DNA from: JBBSHJ01 sp038253135
GTDB taxonomy: Bacteria > Actinomycetota > Actinomycetes > Mycobacteriales > QHCD01
Length of the DNA: 32,181 nucleotides
Direction of reading: 5' to 3'
Assembly: GCA_038253135.1 (NCBI GenBank)
Contig: JBBSHJ010000031.1
Span: 1-32,181 of the forward strand
The notes under the pieces are model-generated. The model ran no database searches, had not been told where the DNA came from, and saw only the letters and a list, made by a program, of their open reading frames with translations. Positions 1-6,832 of the stretch are shown piece by piece. The number at the start of each line of letters is the position of its first letter. Position 1 is the stretch's first letter. The translations under genes were made by a program, and so were the position numbers.

Positions 1-112
1 ACTCTGCGGGTGTCGCACCGATTGCTGGTGCCACTCGTCTCGGCGTACACGGATTGACTCTGCGGGTGTCGCACCGATTGCTGGTGCCACTCGTCTCGGC
101 GTACACGGATTG
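1..112. repeat. Tandem 56-bp direct repeat upstream of tRNA-Gly
   Basis: Two identical head-to-tail 56-bp copies lie at 1-56 and 57-112. A third copy starts at 113 and matches only for its first 13 bases, ACTCTGCGGGTGT, where it runs into the tRNA gene. Each unit therefore contains the first eight bases of the tRNA (GCGGGTGT) plus the tRNA upstream region. The array may continue to the left of the window. Each unit also holds a promoter-like pair, TTGCTG and TACACG 18 nt apart, so this appears to be a duplicated tRNA promoter module rather than a CRISPR or a coding repeat. Confidence 0.93.
78..107 (+). promoter_or_regulatory. Likely promoter of tRNA-Gly, duplicated at 22-51
   Basis: A -35-like TTGCTG (78-83) and a -10-like TACACG (102-107) are separated by 18 nt. 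The expected start of transcription is a few bases before the tRNA at 118. The same pair occurs 56 bp upstream (22-27 and 46-51) in the other repeat copy. The -10 lacks the usual final T, so the assignment is an inference. Confidence 0.45.
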
Positions 113-117
113 ACTCT

Positions 118-191
118 GCGGGTGTAGCTCAATGGCAGAGCCCCAGCCTTCCAAGCTGGTCATGCGGGTTCGATTCCCGTCACCCGCTCCA
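118..191 (+). tRNA. tRNA-Gly(UCC)
   Basis: The acceptor arms GCGGGTG (118-124) and CACCCGC (181-187) pair fully. The anticodon stem CCAGC/GCTGG encloses the loop CTTCCAA, giving anticodon UCC. The T-arm contains GGTTCGATTCC. The discriminator base is T188 and CCA is encoded at 189-191. Its 3' part is repeated at 2829-2871, which marks the gene as the probable integration site of the element that follows. Confidence 0.96.
148..190 (+). other. Putative attL core inside tRNA-Gly 3' part
   Basis: Bases 152-190 are identical to 2833-2871 (39 bp). Extending to 148 and 2829 adds one mismatch. The shared segment runs from the anticodon loop to the tRNA 3' end, the usual identity segment for tyrosine-recombinase integration into tRNA genes. 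Insertion leaves the tRNA intact on this side. Confidence 0.75.
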
Positions 192-262
192 CGCAAAAGC
201 GCCGGTCACAGCCCTTATTCAGGCTCCGGGAACCTTCCGCAGTTTACGGCTGTCAACATTTT

Positions 263-289
263 GGGCGTTATCCGGGCGACAGTGGATCG
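263..289 (+). repeat. Left 27-bp direct repeat (possible integrase arm site)
   Basis: This copy begins GGGCGTTATCCG and ends CAGTGGATCG. It matches 2692-2718 at 24 of 27 positions in the same orientation. It lies 72 bp inside the left att core, and its partner lies 110 bp inside the right one. In the excised circle the two copies would flank the joined core, the layout expected of arm-type integrase sites. That role is inferred. Confidence 0.6.
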
Positions 290-401
290 CCGCTTGCGGT
301 GCGATCAGGGCGTCGAGCCGGTCGACCTGGCCAGCGGGAAGGTGCGCGCCGCGCTCTCTATCCGGTGGCGGGCACCGGCCCTCGACCGGTAGACAGGGAC
401 C

Positions 402-900
402 GTGGCTGATACCGAGCAGCTTGACGTGCGCACGATCACCGAGTCCGAGTTCGCCGACTACCACCGGATGATCTATGACGCCGTCGGCGGCGACGAGACC
501 GAGGATGACCTGGCCACCGACCGCTCGGTCGCGGAGTGCGACCGCAACTGGGCGGCGCTGGACGGCGGGCGGATCGTCGGGGCGGCCGGGCATTCACCCG
601 CGCCATGACCGTGCCCGGCGGCGAGTTGCCGATCGCCCGCCGTGACAAGCGTGGCCGTCGCGCCGACGCTCCGGCGACGGGGCGTGCTAACCCGGTTGAT
701 GCGCTCCCACCTGCACGACCTGCCCGAGCGCGGCGCCGAGCCGTTGGCCGCGCTGTGGGCCTCGGAAGCGCTGATCTACGGCCGCTTCGGCTACAAACTG
801 GCTGCCAGCGGCTCGAGCCTCAAGGTCATCCTGGCCAGGACGGCGTACCGCCCCGGTATCGACACCGGCGCCGACACCGTCGAAGTCCTCGACAACCGGA
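402..900 (+). pseudogene. Truncated, frameshifted Eis-like acetyltransferase duplicate
   Basis: The sequence is a broken copy of the Eis-family gene at 10363-11604. The first 62 or so residues (from GTG 402) align with the intact protein, including RTITE-EFADYH and DRNWAALDG. The frame is lost near 588-592 and again near 635-640. From 642 it resumes as VTSVAVAPTLRRRGVLTRLM and continues through WASEALIYGRFGY to about 900, where homology stops. The last 230 or so residues, including the SCP2-like domain, are gone. The upstream sequence is also duplicated: a TAGACA hexamer 6 nt before the GTG matches the intact gene, so the copied segment included the promoter. Function is surely lost. Confidence 0.88.
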
Positions 901-934
901 CCCGACTTCGATCGAGCCACCAAGCCAGCCGGGG

Positions 935-1606
935 TTAGCTCAGGTCGTTGGAGTCATAGCCATCGGGCGTGCCGTCGGTGTCGCGGTCGTGGTACTGATC
1001 TGCGTTCGGGTCGCGGTCGTAGCCATCGGGCGTGCCGTCGGTGTCGCGGTCGTGGTACTGATCTGCGTTCGGGTCGCGGTCGTAGCCATCGGGCGTGCCG
1101 TCGGCGTCGCCGTCGTGTCGCTGGTCCGCGTTCGGGTCGCGGTCGTAACCGTCGGGCAGTCCATCGGCGTCGCGGTCGTGGTACTGATCGGCGTAAGGGT
1201 CAGAGTCGGACACGTCGGGGGTACCGTCGCCGTCGCTGTCGGACTCGCTGGCCTCGGGCAGGAGATTCGATGAGGTGGGCCACGACGGGTCGATACCGGG
1301 TGCGGGCGCTGTGATGCCTGGGCCGGTCGTGTGCCACCCGGTCTCGGCGGCGGCGGTCGGAACCGAAACCGCGGTGTCGTAGTACCCGTCGGAGTTCGTG
1401 TCGGACTGGACAGACTCGGCGACGCCATCTTCGTTCGTGTCGACGGCGATGAGGTCAGGGATACCGTCGGAATTCGTGTCGAATGCGGTCTGATCTACCA
1501 CGCCGTCCTGGTTGGTGTCGATCTGCCACACGTCGTTGTTGCCATCGCTGTTGGTGTCGGTGGCCACCTGGTCGACGATGCCGTCGGAGTTGAGGTCGAT
1601 GTCCAT
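935..1606 (-). CDS. Acidic DxDxDG-repeat protein, probable calcium binding
   Basis: The protein has 223 residues. ATG 1606 was chosen because AAGGAG lies 6 nt upstream; the frame is open further upstream but without another credible start. Residues 1-70 carry about six spaced copies of DTNxDGxxD, and the C-terminal part carries 21-residue repeats of the form DxDGxPDGYDRDPNADQ. These are the calcium-ligand patterns of EF-hand, dockerin and thrombospondin type 3 repeats. No signal peptide or membrane segment is visible at this start, so location is unknown. A proline/alanine-rich linker lies between the two repeat regions. It is the only apparently intact gene inside the tRNA-bounded element. 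Calcium binding is inferred from the motifs; the biological role is unknown. Confidence 0.82.
   Translation of the reverse strand: MDIDLNSDGIVDQVATDTNSDGNNDVWQIDTNQDGVVDQTAFDTNSDGIPDLIAVDTNEDGVAESVQSDTNSDGYYDTAVSVPTAAAETGWHTTGPGITAPAPGIDPSWPTSSNLLPEASESDSDGDGTPDVSDSDPYADQYHDRDADGLPDGYDRDPNADQRHDGDADGTPDGYDRDPNADQYHDRDTDGTPDGYDRDPNADQYHDRDTDGTPDGYDSNDLS
957..1208 (-). repeat. 63-bp tandem coding repeats, four units
   Basis: Units at 957-1019, 1020-1082, 1083-1145 and 1146-1208 encode the 21-residue repeats of the acidic repeat protein. The first two are almost identical in DNA, which points to recent unit expansion. The last two have diverged. Unit number could vary between strains. Confidence 0.9.
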
Positions 1607-1820
1607 GTCTATCTCCTTGGTCGCAGGCCGCTCTGAGGACTCGAACACTAAGCGCATCCCAACGGTGTGACCTCCCCGATGTGCGCCAACGTGACTGTAA
1701 CTCTCAGCGCAGCCTGCCGCCGGAAAACGGTTGAGGCCAGCCCGAAGATCGCCGATGATCACGGAATATCCTACGAGTCGTGGACCGAAGGCATGTTTCA
1801 GAAGGAACGCACCCGGAGCT

Positions 1821-2043
1821 TGGTCCGACATATTCATCCATCCTGAGGATGACCCGCGGGCGGGCGGGGGGTTCGAGAACCCCGAGCGCGCCATACTCAC
1901 GGGGTACCTGCACGACCGGCGCCTGATCCCGCAGACGAAGTGCTCCGGCCTCGAGGCCACCGACCTGGCTCGCCGCTCGGTGCAGCCGTCCAATCTGTCG
2001 CTGCTTGGCCTGGTGCGGCACATGGTCGGGGTGGAGCAGTCCG
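1821..2043 (+). pseudogene. N-terminal fragment of a DinB/DUF664-type protein
   Basis: In one forward frame the sequence reads WSDIFIHPEDDPR, then GGFENPERAILTGYLHDRR, then RRSVQPSNLSLLGLVRHM. This matches, from memory, the first 75 or so residues of actinobacterial DUF664 proteins of the DinB superfamily, small four-helix enzymes that often use mycothiol. After about 2040 the similarity ends, and no start codon with a ribosome site precedes the fragment. It is therefore truncated at the 3' side and probably also at the 5' side. It lies between the acidic repeat gene and the broken excisionase. Confidence 0.65.
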
Positions 2044-2170
2044 ACTGCGTAATCGTTTGCGCAGATCCGACGCCAGCACTGTTGCACGCGTCGCGCAGAG
2101 GTCCATACAGGTGCCATACATGCGACAGGCGCGTCGCGAATTCCGGCTAACAGGTGGCCGGGTATTTGTT

Positions 2171-2351
2171 TTAGCGATCCACGGCCTCGACCCGGCCGGC
2201 GGCGAGATAGTCGAACGTCGTTTTCGGCGAGTCGGATATGCCGCTCTCCGATCCGAAAAAAAGGGGATTCGCCTCTCTCGTGAATCAATCGCCTGACATA
2301 TCGCGGTGACACCGCCAGCAGCGTGGCCGCTTCATCGACGGCGAGCAGCCG
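2171..2351 (-). pseudogene. Frameshifted excisionase-type (HTH_17) gene
   Basis: The reverse strand encodes RLLAVDEAATLLAVSPRYVRRLI, then FFRIGERHIRLAENDV, the winged-helix pattern of Xis/MerR-like HTH_17 proteins. Just after NDV, around 2213-2218, the frame breaks. In the next frame the expected ending FDYLAAGRVEAVDR follows, with a stop at 2171-2173. The loop between helix and wing also looks altered beside a run of seven T. Excisionases of this type set the direction of tyrosine-integrase recombination and usually sit next to the integrase near an att site. Here no integrase remains. The reading frame is open upstream of 2351, so the original start is uncertain. Confidence 0.72.
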
Positions 2352-2571
2352 GTCGGGTGCAGCAGCGGCGGGTGCCGCACTCGACCGTTCCCGGTTGCGG
2401 ATTCCGGCCGTGAGGGCACCGCGCGGCGTGCCACGGGGCAGCGTCCCGCGTGATCGTCGCCCGGCTCAGCCGCAGCGTCTCTCGGATGCTGCGCGCCGTG
2501 CCGTCGGCGTACCACCGCACGGCGGCACTGGCGAATTCCGAGCCGGTGCGCGGCTCGTCATGTCCTGTCAT
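2332..2571 (-). pseudogene. Partial helix-turn-helix regulator, probably broken
   Basis: An 79-residue frame starts at ATG 2571. It contains SEFASAAVRWYADG, ARSIRETLRLSRATITRD, then WHAARCPHGRNP. The middle stretch resembles the N-terminal half of short actinobacterial XRE-type proteins often found beside excisionase genes. The second half of that fold is not recognisable, and the frame runs into the 5' end of the excisionase remnant in another frame, so at least one indel is likely. A TGTGA-N6-TCACA palindrome lies about 70 bp upstream. Family assignment is tentative. Confidence 0.35.
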
Positions 2572-2642
2572 TGGCCGTACCTGCACAAGAGGTATCGGCA
2601 CCAGCGGGACGACAACCGGATGACAGAACGACTTCCGCAGAA

Positions 2643-2660
2643 GTGTGAGCCACGTCACAC
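2643..2660. promoter_or_regulatory. Perfect CRP/GlxR-like palindrome
   Basis: GTGTGA (2643-2648) and TCACAC (2655-2660) form perfect arms around six bases. The core TGTGA-N6-TCACA equals the consensus of Crp-family regulators, including actinobacterial GlxR/Cmr. It lies about 70 bp upstream of the helix-turn-helix frame that starts at 2571 on the reverse strand. Binding is not shown by sequence alone. Confidence 0.45.
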
Positions 2661-2691
2661 ACGCGGTTAACCGGACGCGCCCTCCGCCTAT

Positions 2692-2718
2692 GGGCGTTAT
2701 CCGAGAGGCAGTGGATCG
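2692..2718 (+). repeat. Right 27-bp direct repeat (possible integrase arm site)
   Basis: This copy differs from 263-289 only at positions 13, 15 and 17 of the repeat. It has the same orientation and lies 110 bp before the right att core. See the left copy for the proposed role. Confidence 0.6.
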
Positions 2719-2828
2719 GAAACCCGGGGTCACAGGCGGTCATTGGTGAGCTTCACAGCAGGTCAGCCCCCATCATTCCGCCAATTTGAGCGCGAATCCG
2801 CTTCGCCGGCATTGTCCGTTTAGCCTGA

Positions 2829-2871
2829 CTTTCAAGCTGGTCATGCGGGTTCGATTCCCGTCACCCGCTCC
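2829..2871 (+). other. Putative attR: partial tRNA-Gly 3' end
   Basis: The segment repeats tRNA-Gly bases 148-190 with one mismatch, and 39 bp are exact. It lacks the acceptor 5' strand, the D-arm and the 5' side of the anticodon stem, so it cannot be a tRNA. The match ends before the final A of CCA. This is the expected product of integration into the tRNA 3' end and sets the right edge of the element. Confidence 0.78.
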
Positions 2872-2980
2872 GCGCTTGACGCAGGTTGGTGCGGCTTCGT
2901 GGCTGCGCCTACGCTGATGACCGGCCCGTCAGCGAGTTTGCCCGCGTCATCGTCGGGCGCCGATTCCAAGGAGACCCCCG

Positions 2981-3763
2981 ATGACCGAACCGACGATTTC
3001 CGGAGCCCCAGCGCGGGCGAAGGCGCGCCGCGAGGCCCGGATCGCGGAAACTTTCGTCACCCTGGCCGACACGCTGGTCTTCGACTACGACGTCGTGGAT
3101 CTGCTCACGACCTTGGCCCAACGCTGTGTGGAGTTGTTGGACGCCGCCGCTGCCGGCATCATGCTCGCCGATCAACGGGGTGGACTCATGACGGCGGCAT
3201 CGTCGTCCGAAGCGGCTCGCCTGCTGGAGCTGTTCGAGCTACAGGTCAAGGAGGGTCCGTGTCTGGATTGCTTCTCCACCGGCACGCCGACGGTGAGCCG
3301 GGATCTCGGCTCCGATGCGCGTTGGCCCCGGTTCCGTGCGGCAGCCCGAGCCGACGGCTTCGCCTCGGTCAGCGCGCTGCCGCTGCGGCTACGTGATCAG
3401 GTCATCGGCGCCTTGAACCTGTTCCACACCGAGTCCGGCGGCCTCGATGAGACGGGCGAACGGACAGGGCAGGCGCTGGCCGACGTCGCGGTCATCGGCA
3501 TCCTTCAGGAACGCTCGATCCGCCGCAGCGAGGTCCTCACCGAGCAACTGCAGACCGCGCTGAACAGCCGGATCACGATCGAGCAGGCCAAGGGCATCCT
3601 GGCCGAGCGCGGCGCCGGGCTCGACATGGACGCCGCCTTCAACGCGCTGCGTGGCTATGCCCGCGCGCACCAGCGGCGGCTGTCACAACTCGCGACCGAG
3701 GTCGTCGAGGGTGCCGCGGACATCAAGGCGATTCTCGCCGGCCCACGCGCTGTATCGACCTGA
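2981..3763 (+). CDS. GAF-ANTAR domain transcription antitermination regulator
   Basis: The protein has 260 residues. ATG 2981 has AAGGAG 7 nt upstream. A GAF sensor domain spans roughly residues 40-175, with the KEGPCLDCF segment typical of actinobacterial members. An ANTAR domain follows at about 188-243 (ITIEQAKGILAERGAGLDMDAAF). ANTAR domains bind paired hairpins in RNA leaders and let RNA polymerase pass terminators; the GAF domain probably senses a small ligand or redox state. Such proteins are soluble and cytoplasmic. The gene stands alone just right of the tRNA-bounded element and was probably the first gene after the tRNA before insertion. Its RNA targets are unknown. Confidence 0.93.
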   Translation: MTEPTISGAPARAKARREARIAETFVTLADTLVFDYDVVDLLTTLAQRCVELLDAAAAGIMLADQRGGLMTAASSSEAARLLELFELQVKEGPCLDCFSTGTPTVSRDLGSDARWPRFRAAARADGFASVSALPLRLRDQVIGALNLFHTESGGLDETGERTGQALADVAVIGILQERSIRRSEVLTEQLQTALNSRITIEQAKGILAERGAGLDMDAAFNALRGYARAHQRRLSQLATEVVEGAADIKAILAGPRAVST

Positions 3764-4607
3764 CCCGTCGTGGCCCGCCGGCCCGCGTGATTCTTCCGGA
3801 TACAAACGGGTGAAGTCGGCGGTGCGGATCATCCAACACGAATCGCCAATGGAAACAAAGGCCAAATAGAAACAAGGGCAGTGGTCGCCTTTCGGTGCGA
3901 CGGGTCCGGCGATCGAGAACCGTATCCATCGGGGTCGGCAGCGCCTGCATGATCGATTTGCGCACGACCCCGCCTCGCCCGATGCCGGTCTATTCTGGCG
4001 TCGTGCACGCGTTGGCCTCCGTTGTCGGATCGTGCGGTGAAACGATCGCTGCGGGGGAACGCGACTGGTCGCCGGTCGTAATCGCGCATTTCGTCAAGAT
4101 GGTCGACCATCGTGCGGGGGCGTTACCCACCTGCCCCATCGGGCCACCCGGCTTGCGAAGCAACGAGCGGCTGGCCGTGTTCGGCCGGATCCGAACGGGT
4201 GAACTCGTCGCCCGCAGCAGCATGAACTCGACGGTACGGATCGATGAATTTCCCTCTCGGGACAATTCGCCCTATAGAACCGGAATCGCTCGTCTCGTCT
4301 ACATCAGCTAGCGTCGTTTGCACCCCGACGCTCGGTGCAGCACCCTCTCCGGATGCCCAGCAGATCGAGACCGTGCGTCATCGCCCGAAACGACAGGGTC
4401 GACGTGACGCGGCGGGCCGAGTCCAAGCTCGAGAAGCCTGCGGTCGGGCAACTCGGCGGGCGATTCGAGGACTTGTGTGTCCCCGCGCACCAGTTGCACG
4501 GGTCGCCCGGACCGCTTATTCTTCGTTGAAGACACAAACACGTGTCCGATGATCACCCCAGATCCTGGTGACCCGACGCCCATTAACGGCGGCAGGAGGA
4601 TCCAGGT
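3764..4607. other. 844-bp stretch without a supported gene
   Basis: Open frames here (for example 3895-4311 forward and 4308-4616 reverse) lack ribosome sites, clear third-base bias and any family I recognise. The base composition is somewhat less GC-rich than in neighbouring genes, as in decayed sequence. I see no RNA gene, strong palindrome or mobile element. Confidence 0.5.
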
Positions 4608-4950
4608 TTGTCTCACGCACCGTTCGATGAGCGTCCTCCCACCTGTCGGGACCGGCCCGCGGACCTACCTGGGTGTTATCGACGTACGATGCACCGGAAC
4701 GACGGCCGTGTCGGTTCTGGACGGCGAACCCATCCCGGCGATCTGCCGGCAGTTCAAGGAAATCCTGAGCGGCTTGATCGCCGTGGGCATCCGCCAGGTG
4801 CGGCGGGGTCTGTCGGCCACGCTCGTCGATGCGGCGCAGCTGCGAATGCTGCGTCAGTCGCAGGGCCGCCTGCCCCGAAGGCCCGCAGGTCTCTGCGGTG
4901 GCGGTCCATGGCCGGGCCTGCCGGTATCGGCTGGTGCCGCAGCCGGTGAC
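4608..4950 (+). pseudogene. Frameshifted STAS-domain (anti-sigma antagonist-like) gene
   Basis: A possible TTG start at 4608 follows GCAGGAGGA. The STAS pattern appears in a different frame from about 4665: TAVSVLDGEPIPAICRQF, then EILSGLIAVGIRQV and LSATLVDAAQLRML. After QSQGRLP (about 4870) similarity continues in a third frame as EGPQVSAVAVHGRACR. STAS proteins act as anti-sigma antagonists through a phosphorylatable Ser in the D-S/A-A-G-L segment; here this reads DAAQL, so the site is damaged too. At least two frameshifts mean no functional product. Alternatively several sequencing errors cluster here. Confidence 0.6.
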
Positions 4951-5132
4951 CGGCCGCCCAGCGCGCGATGACCTGGGCAACTACGTCTACATGCCTTTGG
5001 TGGAGGCCGGGCTCGTACGGCGCCGTCGCCCACGACGCGACCGGACGGGCCATGATGATCGGACCGGCGGATCTGACGCCGGCGTGGCATGAGGAGCGGA
5101 CATCACGGCGTCGGAGGCGAGGACTGCATGCG

Positions 5133-6299
5133 GTGTATGACCTCACGGTGATCGGTGCCGGTCCGGCGGGCTGCGCCGCGGCACTGCGGATGTTGCAGCT
5201 AGAGCCTCGTGCGCGGGTGCTGGTGGTGGATTCGGCTGCCTTCCCGCGGGACAAGGTCTGTGGTGACGCGGTCTCTGCGGAGGCGGTGGCGTTGCTGGCC
5301 GAGCTCGGGGTATCCCAGGTCACCGGCGGGTATCGGCCGGTGGAGCGCCTGCGGTTGCGCTCACCGGCGGGCCTCGAGGCGCTCGGGGACCTGCCCGGAG
5401 CGGCGTTCGTGGTGCCGCGTGCAGTATTCGACGCCCGGCTGGTGGCCGCGGTCGTTGCCCGCGGCGCCGAGCTGCGGGTGCACCGGGTACGTCGAGTCGA
5501 GCCGCGCACGGGGTATGTCCGGGTCGACGGCGGTGCCGCCGACGCGCGGGTGGTCATCGGTGCCGACGGCGCGAACTCGGTGACCAGCCGAGCCTTGGGC
5601 GCACCCGCTCGACGGATGGCCGTCGCGATCCGGGGCTACGCTCCGACCGGGGCCGCGGCCAGGGAATTGCTGATCGCGGTGCAAAAGCAGCACAGCCCGG
5701 CCTACGCCTGGTCGTTCCCGATCGGGGACGGTTGGTCGAATATCGGTTTCGGGGTGTTCGATGATCGCCTCGCCGGTGGGCGCCGCGCCCTGGTGCAGCG
5801 GCTCAGGGCCGCGCTCCCGGAGCAGCTCGCCGATCCCGCGACGGTGCGCGGGCATCGACTGCCGTTGAGCACCGGGCGCCCGAAGCTGCCGGACGGCCGG
5901 GTCCTACTGGCCGGGGACGCCGCCGGTCTGATCAACCCGCTATCGGGCGAAGGCATTCACCACGCGCTCCTGTCCGGTGCGCGCGCCGGCGAGGCGGCCC
6001 TTGACGGGCAGCAGGCCGGCCACCGCTACCGGACGATGATGCGCCGTCAGTTGCGCTGGCACCTGGCGCAGAGCGCCGTACTGGCACGGTGCGCGACATC
6101 GCCCAACGTCGTGGACGCGGTCATCGGAGCCGCCCGTCAGCCCGACATCTTCGCCAGCATCACTGAGCTCAGCCTGGGCAGCGGCACGATCAAAGTGGGC
6201 ACGCTGAGCGCCCTCATCGGCCGGTCCGCTGCCAGCCGTGCGGCCGCCGTTCGACGCGTGCTGCTCAACCCCCGGCTGAGCGAGCGCACCCAGGGATAA
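5133..6299 (+). CDS. Geranylgeranyl reductase family FAD-dependent oxidoreductase
   Basis: The protein has 388 residues. GTG 5133 was chosen because GAGGA lies 9 nt upstream and the Rossmann motif VIGAGPAGCAAA then begins at residue 6, as usual; the open frame extends upstream without a good start. Further motifs are the DKVCGD segment, VIGADGANS, and the FAD-binding GDAAGLINPLSGEGI. The family (COG0644) reduces isoprenoid double bonds in menaquinone, lipid or chlorophyll side chains, or oxidises other lipids; the substrate cannot be read from sequence. No membrane segment is obvious, though relatives associate with membranes. It stands alone between two degraded loci. The stop TAA is at 6297-6299. 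Confidence 0.88.
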   Translation: MYDLTVIGAGPAGCAAALRMLQLEPRARVLVVDSAAFPRDKVCGDAVSAEAVALLAELGVSQVTGGYRPVERLRLRSPAGLEALGDLPGAAFVVPRAVFDARLVAAVVARGAELRVHRVRRVEPRTGYVRVDGGAADARVVIGADGANSVTSRALGAPARRMAVAIRGYAPTGAAARELLIAVQKQHSPAYAWSFPIGDGWSNIGFGVFDDRLAGGRRALVQRLRAALPEQLADPATVRGHRLPLSTGRPKLPDGRVLLAGDAAGLINPLSGEGIHHALLSGARAGEAALDGQQAGHRYRTMMRRQLRWHLAQSAVLARCATSPNVVDAVIGAARQPDIFASITELSLGSGTIKVGTLSALIGRSAASRAAAVRRVLLNPRLSERTQG

Positions 6300-6376
6300 C
6301 AGCCGGGGGCTCGCCAACTGAGCATCGGCACCTACCGAGCCCTGCGCCCGCGCCGATCTAGTCTAAGGAGCCTTCG

Positions 6377-6600
6377 ATGAGTTCGACGAGCAAGTCCTCA
6401 CCCGGCGCCGCGACGCCGCAATCAGACCTGCAGGAGCATCGCTTCGGGGTCCCTACATGCCCGCCGACGCGGTGGGTACGTTCTTCCTGATCAATGCCGA
6501 CACGGAAAACCCTTGCGGCCGTGGCATCACCGGCGGCGCGGTCAACCCCGAGCGGACCCTCGGCCGGGAGATCATGTCCCTCACGTTTACTGCAACGTAG
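6377..6600 (+). pseudogene. Short broken gene with a strong ribosome site, unknown
   Basis: AAGGAG ends 6 nt before ATG 6377, and the frame runs as SSTSKSSPGAATPQSDLQEH to a stop near 6490. From about 6450 a second frame has strong codon bias and reads YMPADAVGTFFLINADTE, then GGAVNPERTLGREIM, ending at TAG 6598-6600. A single missing base near 6452 would join the two into a protein of about 74 residues. I do not recognise it. It may be a frameshifted small gene or two unrelated short frames. Confidence 0.4.
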
Positions 6601-6832
6601 GGCTACATTCTGGCTACGACCGTCGGCGGCATCACGCGGGCTGGTTCCAGCTCGAGGCCAGGTCGGAGCCGAAGAACAAGAAGCGCTCCCGCACCGTATG
6701 ACCTGCCCAGCCCGGGTGTCGCCGCCAGCGGACATGGAGGACACCGCCCCAGCCCGCAGGAGCATGATTCGGGCCGGTCCGTTTTCGATCGCGCCTCGAC
6801 TACCTCCGCTGATCGTCGACAGGGAGGAAAGC

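Larger units (their letters stand above)
191..2871. mobile_element. Decayed 2.7-kb integrative element in tRNA-Gly
   Basis: The segment is bounded by the tRNA-Gly gene and a 43-bp copy of the tRNA 3' end. A 27-bp imperfect direct repeat lies inside each boundary (263-289 and 2692-2718). It contains an excisionase-type pseudogene and a partial helix-turn-helix gene close to the right end, two truncated genes of chromosomal type (Eis-like and DinB-like), and one apparently complete gene for a DxDxDG-repeat protein. No integrase, replication gene or transposase is recognisable, so it is best read as a remnant that lost its integrase. A tRNA-end duplication left by a past deletion in a tRNA cluster is the main alternative. 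Confidence 0.65.

Noticed and set aside
1..1208. CRISPR-like repeats (56-bp and 63-bp arrays)
   Set aside because: The units are contiguous with no spacers. One array is a promoter duplication and the other encodes protein repeats.
536..1273. A forward 245-codon frame with valine-rich repeats
   Set aside because: The repeats are the reverse complement of the acidic DxDxDG repeats encoded on the other strand, where the ribosome site and motif support lie.
2829..2871. A second tRNA-Gly gene
   Set aside because: Only the 3' part is present; the acceptor 5' strand and D-arm are missing, so it is an att-type duplicate.
3895..4311. A 138-codon forward frame
   Set aside because: No ribosome site, no recognisable domain and weak codon bias.
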